Positions 1 through 9,061 of a stretch of 64,000 bases of DNA are shown here, piece after piece. The DNA is from RYN-230 sp963793825 (lineage in GTDB: Bacteria; Actinomycetota; Actinomycetes; Streptosporangiales; Streptosporangiaceae). The translations under genes were made by a program, and so were the position numbers. Numbering within the stretch: position 1 is the first letter of the stretch; each line of letters starts with the position of its first letter. Where the stretch lies: contig CAWCBE010000007.1 of NCBI GenBank assembly GCA_963793825.1, positions 372,001 to 436,000 on the forward strand. The letters are read 5' to 3'. Below the pieces are notes generated by a model. The model made no database searches and had not been told where the DNA came from. It worked only from the letters and a program-made list of their open reading frames with translations.

Positions 1-324
1 GAAGGTGCCGATGTGCATCTCGTAGATGACCGCGCCGCGCAGCGGGCCGCCGCGCCAGCCCCGGTCCGTCCAGCCGAACGCCCCGTGGTCGTAGCTGCGG
101 CTGGCACCCCGGACGCCGTACGGCTGCCGGGCGGAGCGCGGGTCGGCCAGCGGCTCACCGCCGTCCAGCCGGTAGGCGTAATCCACCCCATCCGCGGCCT
201 GCGGCACGTCCGCTTCCCACCAGCCATCCGGCGCGGTCTGCCGCATCGGCAGCACCTGCGGGCCGGTCTCGGTCGCGGCCTCCAACTCGACCCGATCGGC
301 GGCCGGGGCCCACACCCGGAACAT
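1..324 (-). CDS. treZ: malto-oligosyltrehalose trehalohydrolase, N-terminal part (leaves window)
   Basis: TreZ releases trehalose from the maltooligosyl-trehalose made by TreY; it is the last step of the TreXYZ route in the cytoplasm. Only the first 108 codons are here. The protein opens MFRVWAPAADRVEL, the start of the CBM48-like early-set domain of this GH13 family, and ends in YEMHIGTF, the conserved segment entering the catalytic barrel. The ATG at 324 lies two bases after the treY stop (TGA, 327-329); a GTG at 330 would give a GTGA overlap. Gene order treX-treY-treZ on one strand supports the call. The catalytic residues are outside the window. Confidence 0.93.
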   Translation of the reverse strand, partial: MFRVWAPAADRVELEAATETGPQVLPMRQTAPDGWWEADVPQAADGVDYAYRLDGGEPLADPRSARQPYGVRGASRSYDHGAFGWTDRGWRGGPLRGAVIYEMHIGTF

Positions 325-326
325 GC

Positions 327-2829
327 TCACCTCGGCACCTGCGGCTCATCATGCCCAGGGTCCGCGGCGCCGCCGGGGGTCCCGGCCGGGACCAGCAGGG
401 CCACCGGGAGGCGCCGGGTCAGCGCGGCCAGCGGCAGCCGCGGGCCCGGGTGCACCACCCCGGTCAGCAGATCCTGCCAGGGACCCTGACCCAGCGGCAG
501 CACGGTGCCGTCCCAGCCGCCGCGGCCGCGCAGCCCGGCCGGCAGCCGGGTCGCCACGGTCACCGCCTGTCCGCCGCGGGCGAACGCCACGGCATGACCC
601 GCCGCGGGCCCCTCGGCCGCCAGCGGCTGGTAATCCCGGCTGAACCAGTCCGGCTGGTTCCGGCGCAGCCGCAGCGCGGCCGAGGTGACCAGCAGCTTCT
701 CCGCATCCAGGCCGGCCGCCGTCTGCCCGGCGTCCAGCGCGCCGAGCAACTGGCGGCGGCGGCCGAAGTCCACCGGCCGGCGGTTGTCCGGGTCTACCAG
801 TGACAGGCCGGCCAGCTCGCAGCCCTGGTAGACGTCGGCCACGCCGGGCATGGTCAGCTGAACCAGCTTCATGCCGAGTGAGTTCACCCGGGCATCGGTC
901 GCCAGGCGGGTCACGAAGCCGGCGATGGCGCGGCTGAGCTCCGCGTCCGCCAGCACCCGGGCAGCGAGCCCGAGCACGGCCGCCTCGTAGTCCTCGTCCG
1001 GGTCGGTCCAGGAAGTGACGGTCTTCGCTTCGCGCATCGCCTTGCGCAGGTAGCCGGCGAGCCGGTCGCTGTCGATCGGCCATGCCCCGGCCAGGGTCTG
1101 CCAGAGCAGGTACTCGGTGTCCGGCTCCGGCATGGCCCCGCCGCTGAGTTCCACCGCCCGGGCGTGCCAGCCCGCCACCTGCGCCGCCCAGTCCGCACCG
1201 ATCTCGGCGAGCACCGCGAGCCGGGCCCGGACATCCTCCTGCCGCTTGGTGTCGTGGGTGGACAGCGTGGTCATGCTGGCCGGCCAGTGCCCGGCCAGGT
1301 GCGCGGCGAAGCCGTGGAAGGCGGCCGGGCCGGGCCCGAAGTCCCCCGGCTCACCGCCCACCTCGTTCAGCGCGAGCAGCCGGGACCAGCGGTAGAACGC
1401 GGTGTCCTCCACCCCCTTGGCCATCACCGGCCCGCAGACTTGCTGGAACAGCGTGATGAAGCTAGCTCGGGCCTGATCGGGCTCGCCCGCTGGCGATTCG
1501 CGGCGGGTCCCGGGAGGCCGCTCCCCCGGGCTGGCACGGCCAAGGACAAGGTCGGTGACGGTGCCGAGCGCGGGATGCAAGCTGCCGGGCAGATGCTTGC
1601 GGGCGGTGTCCGCGGCCCCGTCCACCAGGGCCGCGGACGCCGCCGGGGCGGGCTCCCCCGGCACCACATAGGCGCGGTACACCGGCATGGCGGTGAGCAG
1701 CTCGACCAGCACGGCGGCGAGATCGCCGGGCGCGGCGCCCGCCAGGGCCGGGTGGCCGGCGGCCGCCAGGAGGCGGGCCAGCCGGGACACCTCGGCGGCC
1801 AGGGCCTGCCCGGCCTCCTCGCGCTTGGCGTCCTCGGCCACCCCGGCGAAGGAGGCCGGGCCATCGGTGAACCGCTGGTAGATGGCGGTCAGCGGGGCAG
1901 CGCCGGCCGGGTCAAGGAACAGGCCGCCGACGGCGCCGAGGGCGTCGTACCCGGTCGTGCCAGGCGCACCGCCAGTCCGCCGGCAGCCGCTCCGCGCCGG
2001 TGAGGATCTTCTCGGTGGCCACCCACATGCCCCCGGTGCGCTGGGCCAGCCGGTCCAGGTAACCGCGCGGGTCGGCCAGGCCGTCCGGGTGGTCGACCCG
2101 CAGGCCGTCGAGCACGCCGTCGGCCACCAGGCGCAGCAGGACCTCGTGGGTGGCCTCGAACACGCGGGGGTCCTCCACCCGGACCGCGATCAGCGAGGTG
2201 ACATCGAAGAACCGTCGCCAGTTCAGCTCCGTGGCGGCGGCCCGCCAGCTGGTCAGCCGGTAGTGCTGGGCGTCGAGCAGGCCCGGCAGCGGCCGCCCGG
2301 CGCTGCCCGGCCGGACCGGGAAGACATGGTCGAAGTAGCGCAGCACCGGCTCCGCCCCCGTGCTGTCGAGCTGCAGGTCGCCGAGGCATTCGGCCACCGG
2401 GCCGGCCAGCACGGGCATCAGCAGCCTGCCCCCCTGGGCCGCCCAGTCCACGTCGAACCAGTGCGCGAACTCCGAGCCCGGGCCGTCCCGGAGCACCGAC
2501 CACAACGGCCGGTTCAGCGACTCGGGCACCGGGATGGCCATGTGGTTGGGCACGATGTCGGCGATCACGCCCAGGCCGCGGGCGTGGAACGTGGCGGCCG
2601 CCGCGCGCAGCGCCGTCTCGCCGCCCAGGTCGGCCGACACCCGGGAGTGGTCCACCACGTCGTAGCCGTGCATGGAGCCGGGCGCGGCCTGCAGGACCGG
2701 CGACAGGTAGACGTGGCTGACGCCCAGGCCCGCGAGGTAGCCGGCCAGCGCGGCGGCCTGGGTGAAACCGAACCCGGCGTGCAGCTGCAGGCGGTACGTG
2801 GAGACCGGCGCGCGACCGGTTTCAGGCAC
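327..2829 (-). pseudogene. treY: malto-oligosyltrehalose synthase, apparent frameshift near 1962
   Basis: TreY (GH13) turns the reducing-end linkage of maltodextrins into an alpha,alpha-1,1 bond. The first segment (2829 to about 1962) opens STYRLQLHAGFGFTQAA and carries GLRVDHPDGL (nucleophile Asp about 242) and TEKIL (acid/base Glu about 272). The second segment (about 1961 to 327) has GPVMAKGVEDTAFYR and STHDTKR. The two frames are one base apart. Reading through DWRCA into GTTGYDAL, as the family does, needs one base removed at about 1962. Read as one frame it would encode about 830 residues, somewhat long for the family, partly because of a hairpin-repeat insertion at 1488-1545. The start overlaps the treX end by 8 bases. 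It is either a true pseudogene or a sequencing error; both halves otherwise look intact. Confidence 0.9.
1488..1545. repeat. GC-rich hairpin repeat inserted in treY
   Basis: On the plus strand this reads CCGCTGGCGATTCGCGG followed by a C/G hairpin and CCCCCGGGCTGGC. It matches the repeats at 10722-10920 (CCGCTGGCGGATGCGCGGG, hairpin, CCCCCGGGCTAGC). It adds about 20 residues (SPGERPPGTRRESPAGEP) to TreY just before the conserved FQQ-GPVMAKGVED segment, without adding a stop. Confidence 0.6.
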
Positions 2830-5059
2830 GGCTGAGCACCTGGAGGCAGCGGCTGGGCACCATGACCTTGTCTCCCGGCTTGGCGGCCGGGGCGTCCGGC
2901 ACCCCGCTGAGCGGGATCGCGGTGTCCAGCACCTTCACCCACTGCTCCCCGTAGCGCTCGGGCGGGACGCTGAAGCCCAGGTCCAGCTCGCTGGCGTTGA
3001 ACAGGAGCAGGAAGGAGTCGTCGCGGATCCGCTCGCCGCGCGTGTCCGGCTCGCTGATCGCGTTGCCGTTCAGGAACACGGTGAGCGACTTGGCGAAGCC
3101 GGCCGACCAGTCGTCGTCGGTCATCTCGTCGCCGCCCGGGGTGAACCAGGCGATGTCGGCCAGCTGGCCGTCACCGCTGCTCTTGCCACGGACCGCCGCG
3201 CCGCGGAAGAACCGGCGGCGGCGGAACACCGGGTGCTCGGCGCGCAGCCGGAGCAGCGCCTGGACGAAGTCGAGCAGCTCCTGGTCACCCAGGTAGCCAT
3301 CCGGCATCGGGGCGTCCTCGTCCGGCGGCCAGTGCACCCAGGAGATCTCGGTGTCCTGGCAGTAGGCGTTGTTGTTGCCCTGCTGGGTCCGGCTCATCTC
3401 GTCCCCGGCCAGCAGCATCGGGACGCCCTGGGACAGCAGCAGGGTGGCCAGGAAATTGCGCTGCTGCCGCTTGCGCACCGCGAGGATCCCCGGGTCGTCG
3501 GTGGGCCCCTCGGCGCCGCAGTTCCAGGACCGGTTGTCGTCACTGCCGTCCCGGCCATCCTCGCCGTTGGCCTCGTTGTGCTTGTGGTTGTAAGAGACCA
3601 GGTCGGCCAGGGTGAAGCCGTCGTGCGCGGTGACGAAGTTGACCGACGCGACCGGCCGCCGGCCGTCGCTCAGGTACAGGTCGCTGGAACCGGTCAGCCG
3701 GCTGGCGAACTCGGGCAGGGTGGCGTGCTCGCCCCGCCAGAAGTCGCGCACCGTGTCCCGGTACTTGCCGTTCCATTCGGTCCACAACGGCGGGAAGTTC
3801 CCCACCTGGTAGCCGCCCTCACCCACGTCCCATGGCTCGGCGATGAGCTTGGCCTGGGAGACGATGGGGTCCTGCTGCACCATGTCGAAGAAGGCGGACA
3901 GCCGGTCCACCTCATGGAACTGGCGGGCCAGCGCGGCGGCCAGGTCGAACCGGAAGCCGTCCACGTGCATCTCGGTCACCCAGTAGCGCAGCGAGTCCAT
4001 GATCATCTGGAGCACGTGCGGATGGCGCATCAGCAGGCTGTTCCCGGTGCCCGTGGTGTCCATGTAGTACCGGGGGTCATCGCCGACCAGCCGGTAGTAA
4101 GAGGCGTTGTCGATGCCCCGGAAGGACAGGGTGGGGCCCAGGTGGTTGCCCTCGGCGGTGTGGTTGTAGACGACGTCCAGGATCACCTCGATGCCGGCCT
4201 GGTGCAGGGTCCGCACCATCGACTTGAACTCCTGCACCTGCTCACCCCGGCCACCGCTGGCGGCGTAGCTGTTGTGCGGCGCGAAGAAGCCGATCGTGTT
4301 GTAGCCCCAGTAGTTCGCCAGCCCGCGCTCCTCCAGGACCGCGTCGCTGACGAACTGGTGCACCGGCATCAGCTCGACGGCGGTCACGCCCAGCCGGTGC
4401 AGGTGGTCGATGACGGCCGGGTGGGCCAGGCCCTGGTAGGTGCCGCGCTGGGACTCCGGGACCTCCGGGTGCAGCTTGGTCAGCCCGCGCACGTGGGCCT
4501 CGTAGATCACGGTGTCGTGGTACGGGGTGCGGGGGTGCCGGTCGTTGTCCCAGCTGAAGAAGGGATTGATCACCACGCACCGGGGCACGTACGGCGCCGA
4601 GTCGTGATCGTTGCTGTCGTCCGGGTGGCCGAACGGGTAGGCGAAGACGGCCGGGTCCCAGGACACGCTGCCCTCGATCGCCTTGGCGTACGGGTCGAGT
4701 AGCAGCTTGGCCGGGTTGCAGCGCTGCCCGGCCGCCGGGTCATACGGGCCGTGCACCCGGTACCCGTAGCGCTGCCCGGGCCCGGTCCCGGGCAGGTAGC
4801 CGTGCCAGACGAACCCGTCGACCTCGGGCAGGCCGAACCGCGTCTCGGTGCCATCCTCGGCGAACAGGCACAGTTCGACCCGCTCGGCTACCTCTGAGAA
4901 CAATGCGAAGTTGGTGCCCACGCCATCGTAGGTGGCGCCGAGCGGGTAACTCGTGCCCGGCCAGATGGAAGCCTGCTGCGCCAACGGTTCCCGTCCCTGA
5001 GTGGTGTGCTGACTCCAATGCCGCCAGGGCTCCCGCCCGGGTGGCGCCTCAGCCGGCAT
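2822..5059 (-). CDS. treX: glycogen debranching enzyme (isoamylase type, GH13)
   Basis: Predicted 745-residue TreX/GlgX that hydrolyses alpha-1,6 branches of glycogen to give linear maltodextrins for TreY. The CBM48 N-terminus has IWPGTSYPLGATYDG at about 32. The catalytic barrel shows DGFRFDLA (nucleophile Asp about 370), AEPWD (acid/base Glu about 406) and TAHDGFTLADLVSY (Asp about 477). Length is slightly above the usual roughly 700 residues because of about 30 extra N-terminal residues. The ATG at 5059 is used because no ATG or GTG lies between it and the conserved start. Its stop overlaps the treY start by 8 bases, so the genes are probably translationally coupled. It may take part in both glycogen turnover and trehalose synthesis. 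Confidence 0.95.
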   Translation of the reverse strand: MPAEAPPGREPWRHWSQHTTQGREPLAQQASIWPGTSYPLGATYDGVGTNFALFSEVAERVELCLFAEDGTETRFGLPEVDGFVWHGYLPGTGPGQRYGYRVHGPYDPAAGQRCNPAKLLLDPYAKAIEGSVSWDPAVFAYPFGHPDDSNDHDSAPYVPRCVVINPFFSWDNDRHPRTPYHDTVIYEAHVRGLTKLHPEVPESQRGTYQGLAHPAVIDHLHRLGVTAVELMPVHQFVSDAVLEERGLANYWGYNTIGFFAPHNSYAASGGRGEQVQEFKSMVRTLHQAGIEVILDVVYNHTAEGNHLGPTLSFRGIDNASYYRLVGDDPRYYMDTTGTGNSLLMRHPHVLQMIMDSLRYWVTEMHVDGFRFDLAAALARQFHEVDRLSAFFDMVQQDPIVSQAKLIAEPWDVGEGGYQVGNFPPLWTEWNGKYRDTVRDFWRGEHATLPEFASRLTGSSDLYLSDGRRPVASVNFVTAHDGFTLADLVSYNHKHNEANGEDGRDGSDDNRSWNCGAEGPTDDPGILAVRKRQQRNFLATLLLSQGVPMLLAGDEMSRTQQGNNNAYCQDTEISWVHWPPDEDAPMPDGYLGDQELLDFVQALLRLRAEHPVFRRRRFFRGAAVRGKSSGDGQLADIAWFTPGGDEMTDDDWSAGFAKSLTVFLNGNAISEPDTRGERIRDDSFLLLFNASELDLGFSVPPERYGEQWVKVLDTAIPLSGVPDAPAAKPGDKVMVPSRCLQVLSRA

Positions 5060-5099
5060 CCGGCCTGGACCACGACCCTAATGCCTCGCCTCAGCCGGC
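5045..5099 (-). promoter_or_regulatory. 13-bp direct repeats upstream of treX
   Basis: CGCCTCAGCCGGC occurs at 5045-5057 (covering the treX start codon region) and at 5087-5099. The copies are exactly 42 bp apart, about four helical turns, so a protein could occupy both on one DNA face. Candidate control site of the trehalose operon; no regulator is identified. Confidence 0.35.
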
Positions 5100-5180
5100 G
5101 ATGATCTGCCCTGGGCTCCGATCGTCAAACCCGGGGCCGGGCCAGGGCGGGGCTGACCAGGCACGCACGTGGGGGGTGGC

Positions 5181-6083
5181 TCAGGTCTCCTGCATGATGT
5201 CCCTGAGCAGGCGGGCCGTCTTCGCCGGGGTGAGCGCCTCCGCGCTCAGCCGGTTCATGATCTCCATGTAATGGTCCACGTCCGCCCGGCGCTCCAAGTA
5301 TAGGGCGCTGGTGAGCTGCTCGATATAGACCACGTCCGGCAGGTCCGGCTCGCCGAACCGCAGCACGCTGAACGAGCCGCCCGCCGCCGCGTGCCCGCCA
5401 CGGCGGAACGGAACGACCTGCAAGGTCACCTGCGGCAGGTCGGCCATCTCGATGAGCCGGGCCAGCTGGGCCCGCATGACGTCCCGGCCGCCGACGGGCC
5501 GCCGCAGCGCGGCCTCGTCCATCACCGACCAGACCCGCGGCGGCTGCGCCGCGGTGAGCAGCTGCTGCCGGGCCATCCGCAGGCTGACCCGGCGGTCCAC
5601 CTCCGCCGCGGGCGCGGCGCGGTGCCCGAGCACGGTGACCGCCCGCGCATAGCCCTCGGTCTGGAACAGGCCGTGCACGAACTGCAGCTCGAACGTCCTG
5701 ATCAGCGAGGCCGCCGCCTCCAGGCCGAGGTAGGTCTCGAACCAGTCCGGCAGGATGTCGCCGTACCGGGTCCACCAGCCCTGGGTGTTCGCCTGCTGAG
5801 CCAGCGACAGCAGACCGGCCCGCATCTGCTCGTCGGTCACCCCGTACAGGGTGAGCAGGTCCTGGACGTCACGAAGCTTGCAGCCGACCCGGCCATGCTC
5901 CAGCCGGCTGATCTTGGACCGGGAGGCGCGGATCTCGTAGCCGGCCTGCTCCGGGGTGATCCCGGCGGCTTCCCGGAACCGGCGCAGCTGGGCGCCGAGC
6001 ATCATCCGGACGACAGTGGCACCGGCTCGGGCCCCGGCGATCGCACCGACCGGGGCATCGTCCGCCGGGTGGGCGGCGGTCAT
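5181..6083 (-). CDS. Scr1-family XRE transcriptional regulator
   Basis: Predicted 300-residue DNA-binding protein. Residues about 28-80 form an XRE helix-turn-helix (LRRFREAAGITPEQAGYEI, then SRSKISRLEHGRVG). The rest is the Scr1-type domain typical of actinomycetes, with WFETYLGLEAAASLIRTFE and the LFQTEGYARA segment. The frame is open further upstream, but ATG 6083 is chosen because AGGAG lies just before it (AGGAGCAGCGATG). A DUF397 gene follows upstream on the same strand and an RsbW-like ATPase lies divergent. This is the gene set of whiJ-type loci in Streptomyces, which tie the regulator to developmental timing. The target is unknown; nearby palindromes (6211-6225, 6597-6614) are candidate sites. 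Confidence 0.9.
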   Translation of the reverse strand: MTAAHPADDAPVGAIAGARAGATVVRMMLGAQLRRFREAAGITPEQAGYEIRASRSKISRLEHGRVGCKLRDVQDLLTLYGVTDEQMRAGLLSLAQQANTQGWWTRYGDILPDWFETYLGLEAAASLIRTFELQFVHGLFQTEGYARAVTVLGHRAAPAAEVDRRVSLRMARQQLLTAAQPPRVWSVMDEAALRRPVGGRDVMRAQLARLIEMADLPQVTLQVVPFRRGGHAAAGGSFSVLRFGEPDLPDVVYIEQLTSALYLERRADVDHYMEIMNRLSAEALTPAKTARLLRDIMQET

Positions 6084-6210
6084 CGCTGCTCCTGGCTCAA
6101 CACTGCTCCCGACCCGCATGAACGAACGGCCATCAGAACCCCCCCGGCCGATGCCAGACGCCGCGCCCCGCCATTTCCCCAGGGCACCGGACATCCGCCA
6201 GCAGCGCGGC

Positions 6211-6225
6211 CCGCCATCATGGCGG
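6211..6225. promoter_or_regulatory. 15-bp palindrome upstream of the XRE gene
   Basis: CCGCCATCATGGCGG is a perfect inverted repeat around a central C. It lies about 130 bp upstream of the XRE start and just past the DUF397 stop. Candidate autoregulatory site; inference only. Confidence 0.35.
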
Positions 6226-6305
6226 TACACAGAGTGCACAATATCACCGGGGGCCGTCCCTGTCCCCTGCCGGAATGCGGGCTTGACGGCCACCCGGCGG
6301 CGTGC

Positions 6306-6530
6306 TCACAGGTCGTCGAATTCGCCCTGCTTAACGCCCTCCAGGAAGGCGGCCAGCTCGGCCGGGGTGTAGATCAGGGCCGGGCCGGCCGGGAACCGGG
6401 AATTGCGGACCGCGATCGAGCCGTCCGGGACCCGGGCCATCTCGACACAGGCGCCACTGGGGTTACTGGCAGTGCTCTTGCGCCAGCGCACCGTGAGATC
6501 ACCGGCTGGCATTCCGTTCGTGACGTGCAT
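6306..6530 (-). CDS. DUF397 domain protein, partner of the Scr1-type regulator
   Basis: Predicted 74-residue protein with the DUF397 pattern: WRKSTASNPSGACVEMARVPDG, then VRNSRFPAGPALIYTPAELAAFLEGVKQGEF. Such proteins are nearly always encoded beside Scr1-type XRE regulators, and some are reported to bind and modulate them. ATG 6530 is chosen because GAGGAGG precedes it closely; the longer open frame lacks a ribosome site. It lies upstream of the XRE gene on the same strand, with a 220-base gap that may hold its own promoter. The biochemical role is not known. Confidence 0.9.
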   Translation of the reverse strand: MHVTNGMPAGDLTVRWRKSTASNPSGACVEMARVPDGSIAVRNSRFPAGPALIYTPAELAAFLEGVKQGEFDDL

Positions 6531-6596
6531 CTTTTTCCTCCTCGTGCGAGCGGGGGGCGCACCAGGCTTGTCCTTGCACAGAGCAGCGTAACAGAT

Positions 6597-6614
6597 CAAA
6601 TGCACGTGCATTTG
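6597..6614. promoter_or_regulatory. perfect 18-bp palindrome in the whiJ-like divergent region
   Basis: CAAATGCACGTGCATTTG is its own reverse complement over 18 bases, and it is AT-richer than its surroundings. It lies between the divergent DUF397 (start 6530) and ATPase (start 6709) genes. Strong candidate operator for the local XRE regulator. Confidence 0.55.
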
Positions 6615-6615
6615 G

Positions 6616-6637
6616 GTTTGCAGAAGGCGTTGCAAAC
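6616..6637. promoter_or_regulatory. inverted repeat GTTTGCA-N8-TGCAAAC
   Basis: The 7-bp arms are at 6616-6622 and 6631-6637. It begins one base after the 18-bp palindrome and shares its TTTGCA/TGCAAA core. The two may be one composite operator for the divergent pair. Confidence 0.45.
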
Positions 6638-6708
6638 GGCCCGTGCGTCAGGCAAGATACGGCTGCAGGACGCCTTTCCCCTCGCGACGATGGGATCACC
6701 CGGTAGGA

Positions 6709-7356
6709 ATGACAGCGCACCCCTTACGACTAGCGGTCACCGCGGCCGATGACGTGCGCTGGCGCTGGCTGGCCCGGGCGGTCTCGATGGCCGGGATGGC
6801 CACGGCTCTGCACCCGCTCACGGCGGGCCGGGCCCAGCCGGACTGGGCCTGCTGCCCGCGCGTGGCCACCCGCACGCCGGCCCCCGACAGCCGCTCGGTC
6901 GGGGCGGCCCGCGAGTTCTGCCTGGCCACCCTGCATCGCTGGGGCATCGCTGAGCGGGCCGACGACATCGCGGTCGTGCTGTCGGAGCTGCTCACCAACG
7001 CGCTCCGGCACGGGCTGCCGCCCGCCCGGGGCCCCAGGCCGGGCTGGCCGGTTCGCGTCGGGCTGGCCTGGCCGGCCCGGTTCGTGCTCTGCGCGGTGGC
7101 CGACCCGGGCACCACCGTGCCCCAGCCCCAGGAGCCGGATTACTTCGCCGAGAGCGGCCGCGGGCTGCACGTCATCAGCGCGCTCAGCGACGCCTGGGGC
7201 TACACGGCTCCCACCGACGCCGGGAAGACGGTATGGGCCGCGTTCGCGGTCGGTTCCGGCCCGCCCCCGACCGCACCGCCCCCGCCCGCCCCGCGGTCAG
7301 CCTCGGTCCCGTGGCTGACCGCGGCCGGCCGCCGGGCAGGCCCGCACCCGGTATGA
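6709..7356 (+). CDS. RsbW/SpoIIAB-like ATP-binding protein (HATPase_c_2)
   Basis: Predicted 215-residue protein with a GHKL ATPase fold. The N-box is ELLTNALRHG (about 94-103) and the G-box is GRGLHVISALSDAWG (about 150-164). Members act as anti-sigma factors or serine kinases; in whiJ-like loci such a protein is encoded beside the XRE/DUF397 pair. ATG 6709 is chosen because conserved sequence begins near it; the preceding GGTAGGA is close, so translation could be near-leaderless. An N-terminal stretch of about 50 residues and a Pro-rich tail flank the domain. No dedicated sigma factor is adjacent. The substrate is not known. Confidence 0.82.
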   Translation: MTAHPLRLAVTAADDVRWRWLARAVSMAGMATALHPLTAGRAQPDWACCPRVATRTPAPDSRSVGAAREFCLATLHRWGIAERADDIAVVLSELLTNALRHGLPPARGPRPGWPVRVGLAWPARFVLCAVADPGTTVPQPQEPDYFAESGRGLHVISALSDAWGYTAPTDAGKTVWAAFAVGSGPPPTAPPPPAPRSASVPWLTAAGRRAGPHPV

Positions 7357-7387
7357 GCACCCTCGGCCACGGCCGGAGGCGGCCGGG

Positions 7388-8233
7388 TCAGGACGCAGGC
7401 AGGGCCGGGCTCGGGCCGGGCGGGCCGCCACGGCGCCGCCACTCCCGCGGGTAGCCCAGCGACGCCTCCACGAACGGCACCCCGTCGTGCCAGGTGGTCC
7501 GGGGAATGTGCAGATGCCCGTAGACCACCGCGGCGGCCCGGTAGCGCAGGTGCCAGCTGGCGGTGCGGGTGGTGCCGCACCACTGGGCGAACTCCGGGAA
7601 GCGCAGGATCGCCGTCGGCTCCCTGATCAGCGGGAAGTGGTTGACCAGCACGGTCGGCAGATCCGGGTCCAGGCTGGCCAGCAGCCGCTGCGTCTGTGCC
7701 ACCCGGGCCTGGCACCACGCCTCCCGGCTCGGGTACGGGTCCGGCTGCAGCCACTTCTCGTCGTTGCAGACCACCCCGGCCGCGTAACCGCGGGCCAGCC
7801 CCTCCGCCTTGGTCCGCGCGCCCTCGGGCCGGAACGAGTAGTCGTAGAGCAGGAACAGCGGCACGATCGTGACCGGGCCGCCCGGGCCGTGCCACTGCGG
7901 GAACGGGTCTTCCGGGGTGAGCACGCCCAGGCTGCGGCAGTACTCGACCAGGTGCAGGTACCGCTGCTCGCCGCCGAGCTGCACCGGGTCCCGCGGGTGG
8001 GTCCACAGGTCGTGGTTCCCCGGGGCCCAGATCACGCGGGCGTACCGCTCGCTGAGCAGGCGCAGCGACCACTCGATGTCGGGCAGGAACTCGCCCACGT
8101 CCCCGGCCACCAGCAGCCAGTCCGCGGCCGACTCCGGCCGCAGCGCCGCCACGAACTCACGGTTCTCCGGGTAGCCGACGTGCAGGTCGCTGAGCGCGAG
8201 CAGCCGGCCGCCGGGTGCGGCGGGGGCGGGCAT
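7388..8233 (-). CDS. calcineurin-type metallophosphoesterase
   Basis: Predicted 281-residue phosphoesterase with all motifs of the family: DLH (Asp16, His18), GD (Asp45), GNHD (Asn73-Asp75), NHFPL and GHLH. These bind two metal ions. The middle has FLLYDYSFRPEG, typical of a cytosolic actinobacterial subgroup. The substrate cannot be read from sequence. It stands alone, convergent with the ATPase gene, and is separated from the GntR gene by about 50 bases. Confidence 0.85.
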   Translation of the reverse strand: MPAPAAPGGRLLALSDLHVGYPENREFVAALRPESAADWLLVAGDVGEFLPDIEWSLRLLSERYARVIWAPGNHDLWTHPRDPVQLGGEQRYLHLVEYCRSLGVLTPEDPFPQWHGPGGPVTIVPLFLLYDYSFRPEGARTKAEGLARGYAAGVVCNDEKWLQPDPYPSREAWCQARVAQTQRLLASLDPDLPTVLVNHFPLIREPTAILRFPEFAQWCGTTRTASWHLRYRAAAVVYGHLHIPRTTWHDGVPFVEASLGYPREWRRRGGPPGPSPALPAS

Positions 8234-8281
8234 GGCGACATGATCGCACGTGCCCGGCCGGCCCGGCCGGGGCGCCCTGGG

Positions 8282-9061
8282 TCACCGGACGCCGGCCAGC
8301 TCCGTCGTCCACATGACGATCCGGGTCCGGTCGCCGCGGAACAGGTCGCGGGCGAACTCCACCGGCCGCCCGGCGCCGTCGTAGGCCACCCGCTCCACCA
8401 GCAGCAGCGGCGCGCCCTCCCGGACGTCCAGCGCCTCGGCCTCGCGGACCCCGGCCACGACCGGCTCCAGGCTCTCCCGGGCGCGGCGCGGGCGGCGCTG
8501 GTACTTCTCGTCCAGCAGGTCGTAGAGCGACCCGTCGAGCCGGCACCCGAGCAGCCCGGGGAAGCTGGCCGCCGGGAACATGGAGCGCTCCATGGCCAGT
8601 GGGCGGCCGTCGCCGAGCCGGACCCGCCGGATCTCGCACACCGGGTCCCCGTCGGCCAGGCCGAGGGCCGCCGCGGCGGCCGGGCCGGCCGGGCGGCACG
8701 CCGCCGAGAGCACCCGGGCCCCGGCGACCATGCCGTGCCGCCGCAGCTGCTCGGACAGGCCGGCCAGCGTGGTCCGGTCCTGGTCCAGCTTGCCCGCGGC
8801 GACGAACGTGCCGCCGTTCCGGCCCACCGTGCGCTGCACCAGGCCGCGCCGGGCCAGGGTGGCCAGCGCGTGCCGCAGTGTCATCCGGCTGACCCCCAGC
8901 CAGGCGGCCAGGTCCTGCTCGGCAGGCATCCGGTCGCCGGGCCGCAGCCGCCCGGCCTCGATCGCCTCGGCCAGCCACTCCTCGATCTGGGCGTGCCTGG
9001 TGGTCCCTGGCCCGCGCCCGAGGACGGGCGGGGCCAGCGATTCCAGCGGGACCCTGTTCAC
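8282..9061 (-). CDS. GntR/HutC-family regulator of the permease-kinase-oxidoreductase module
   Basis: Predicted 259-residue repressor-type protein. The N-terminal winged helix (about 20-80) shows GDRMPAEQDLAAWLGVSR and TLRHALATLARRGLVQR. The UTRA ligand domain (about 100-250) contains VCEIRRVRLGDGRPLAMERS and ARDLFRGDRTRI. The start is GTG 9061, overlapping the permease stop (TGA, 9058-9060) by four bases. Upstream, two copies of GTCTAGAC match the HutC-subfamily operator pattern GT-N-TA-N-AC (10704-10711, 10924-10931). This makes it the likely repressor of its own operon and of the divergent kinase-oxidoreductase genes. The inducer is probably a substrate of that pathway. Confidence 0.92.
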   Translation of the reverse strand: MNRVPLESLAPPVLGRGPGTTRHAQIEEWLAEAIEAGRLRPGDRMPAEQDLAAWLGVSRMTLRHALATLARRGLVQRTVGRNGGTFVAAGKLDQDRTTLAGLSEQLRRHGMVAGARVLSAACRPAGPAAAAALGLADGDPVCEIRRVRLGDGRPLAMERSMFPAASFPGLLGCRLDGSLYDLLDEKYQRRPRRARESLEPVVAGVREAEALDVREGAPLLLVERVAYDGAGRPVEFARDLFRGDRTRIVMWTTELAGVR

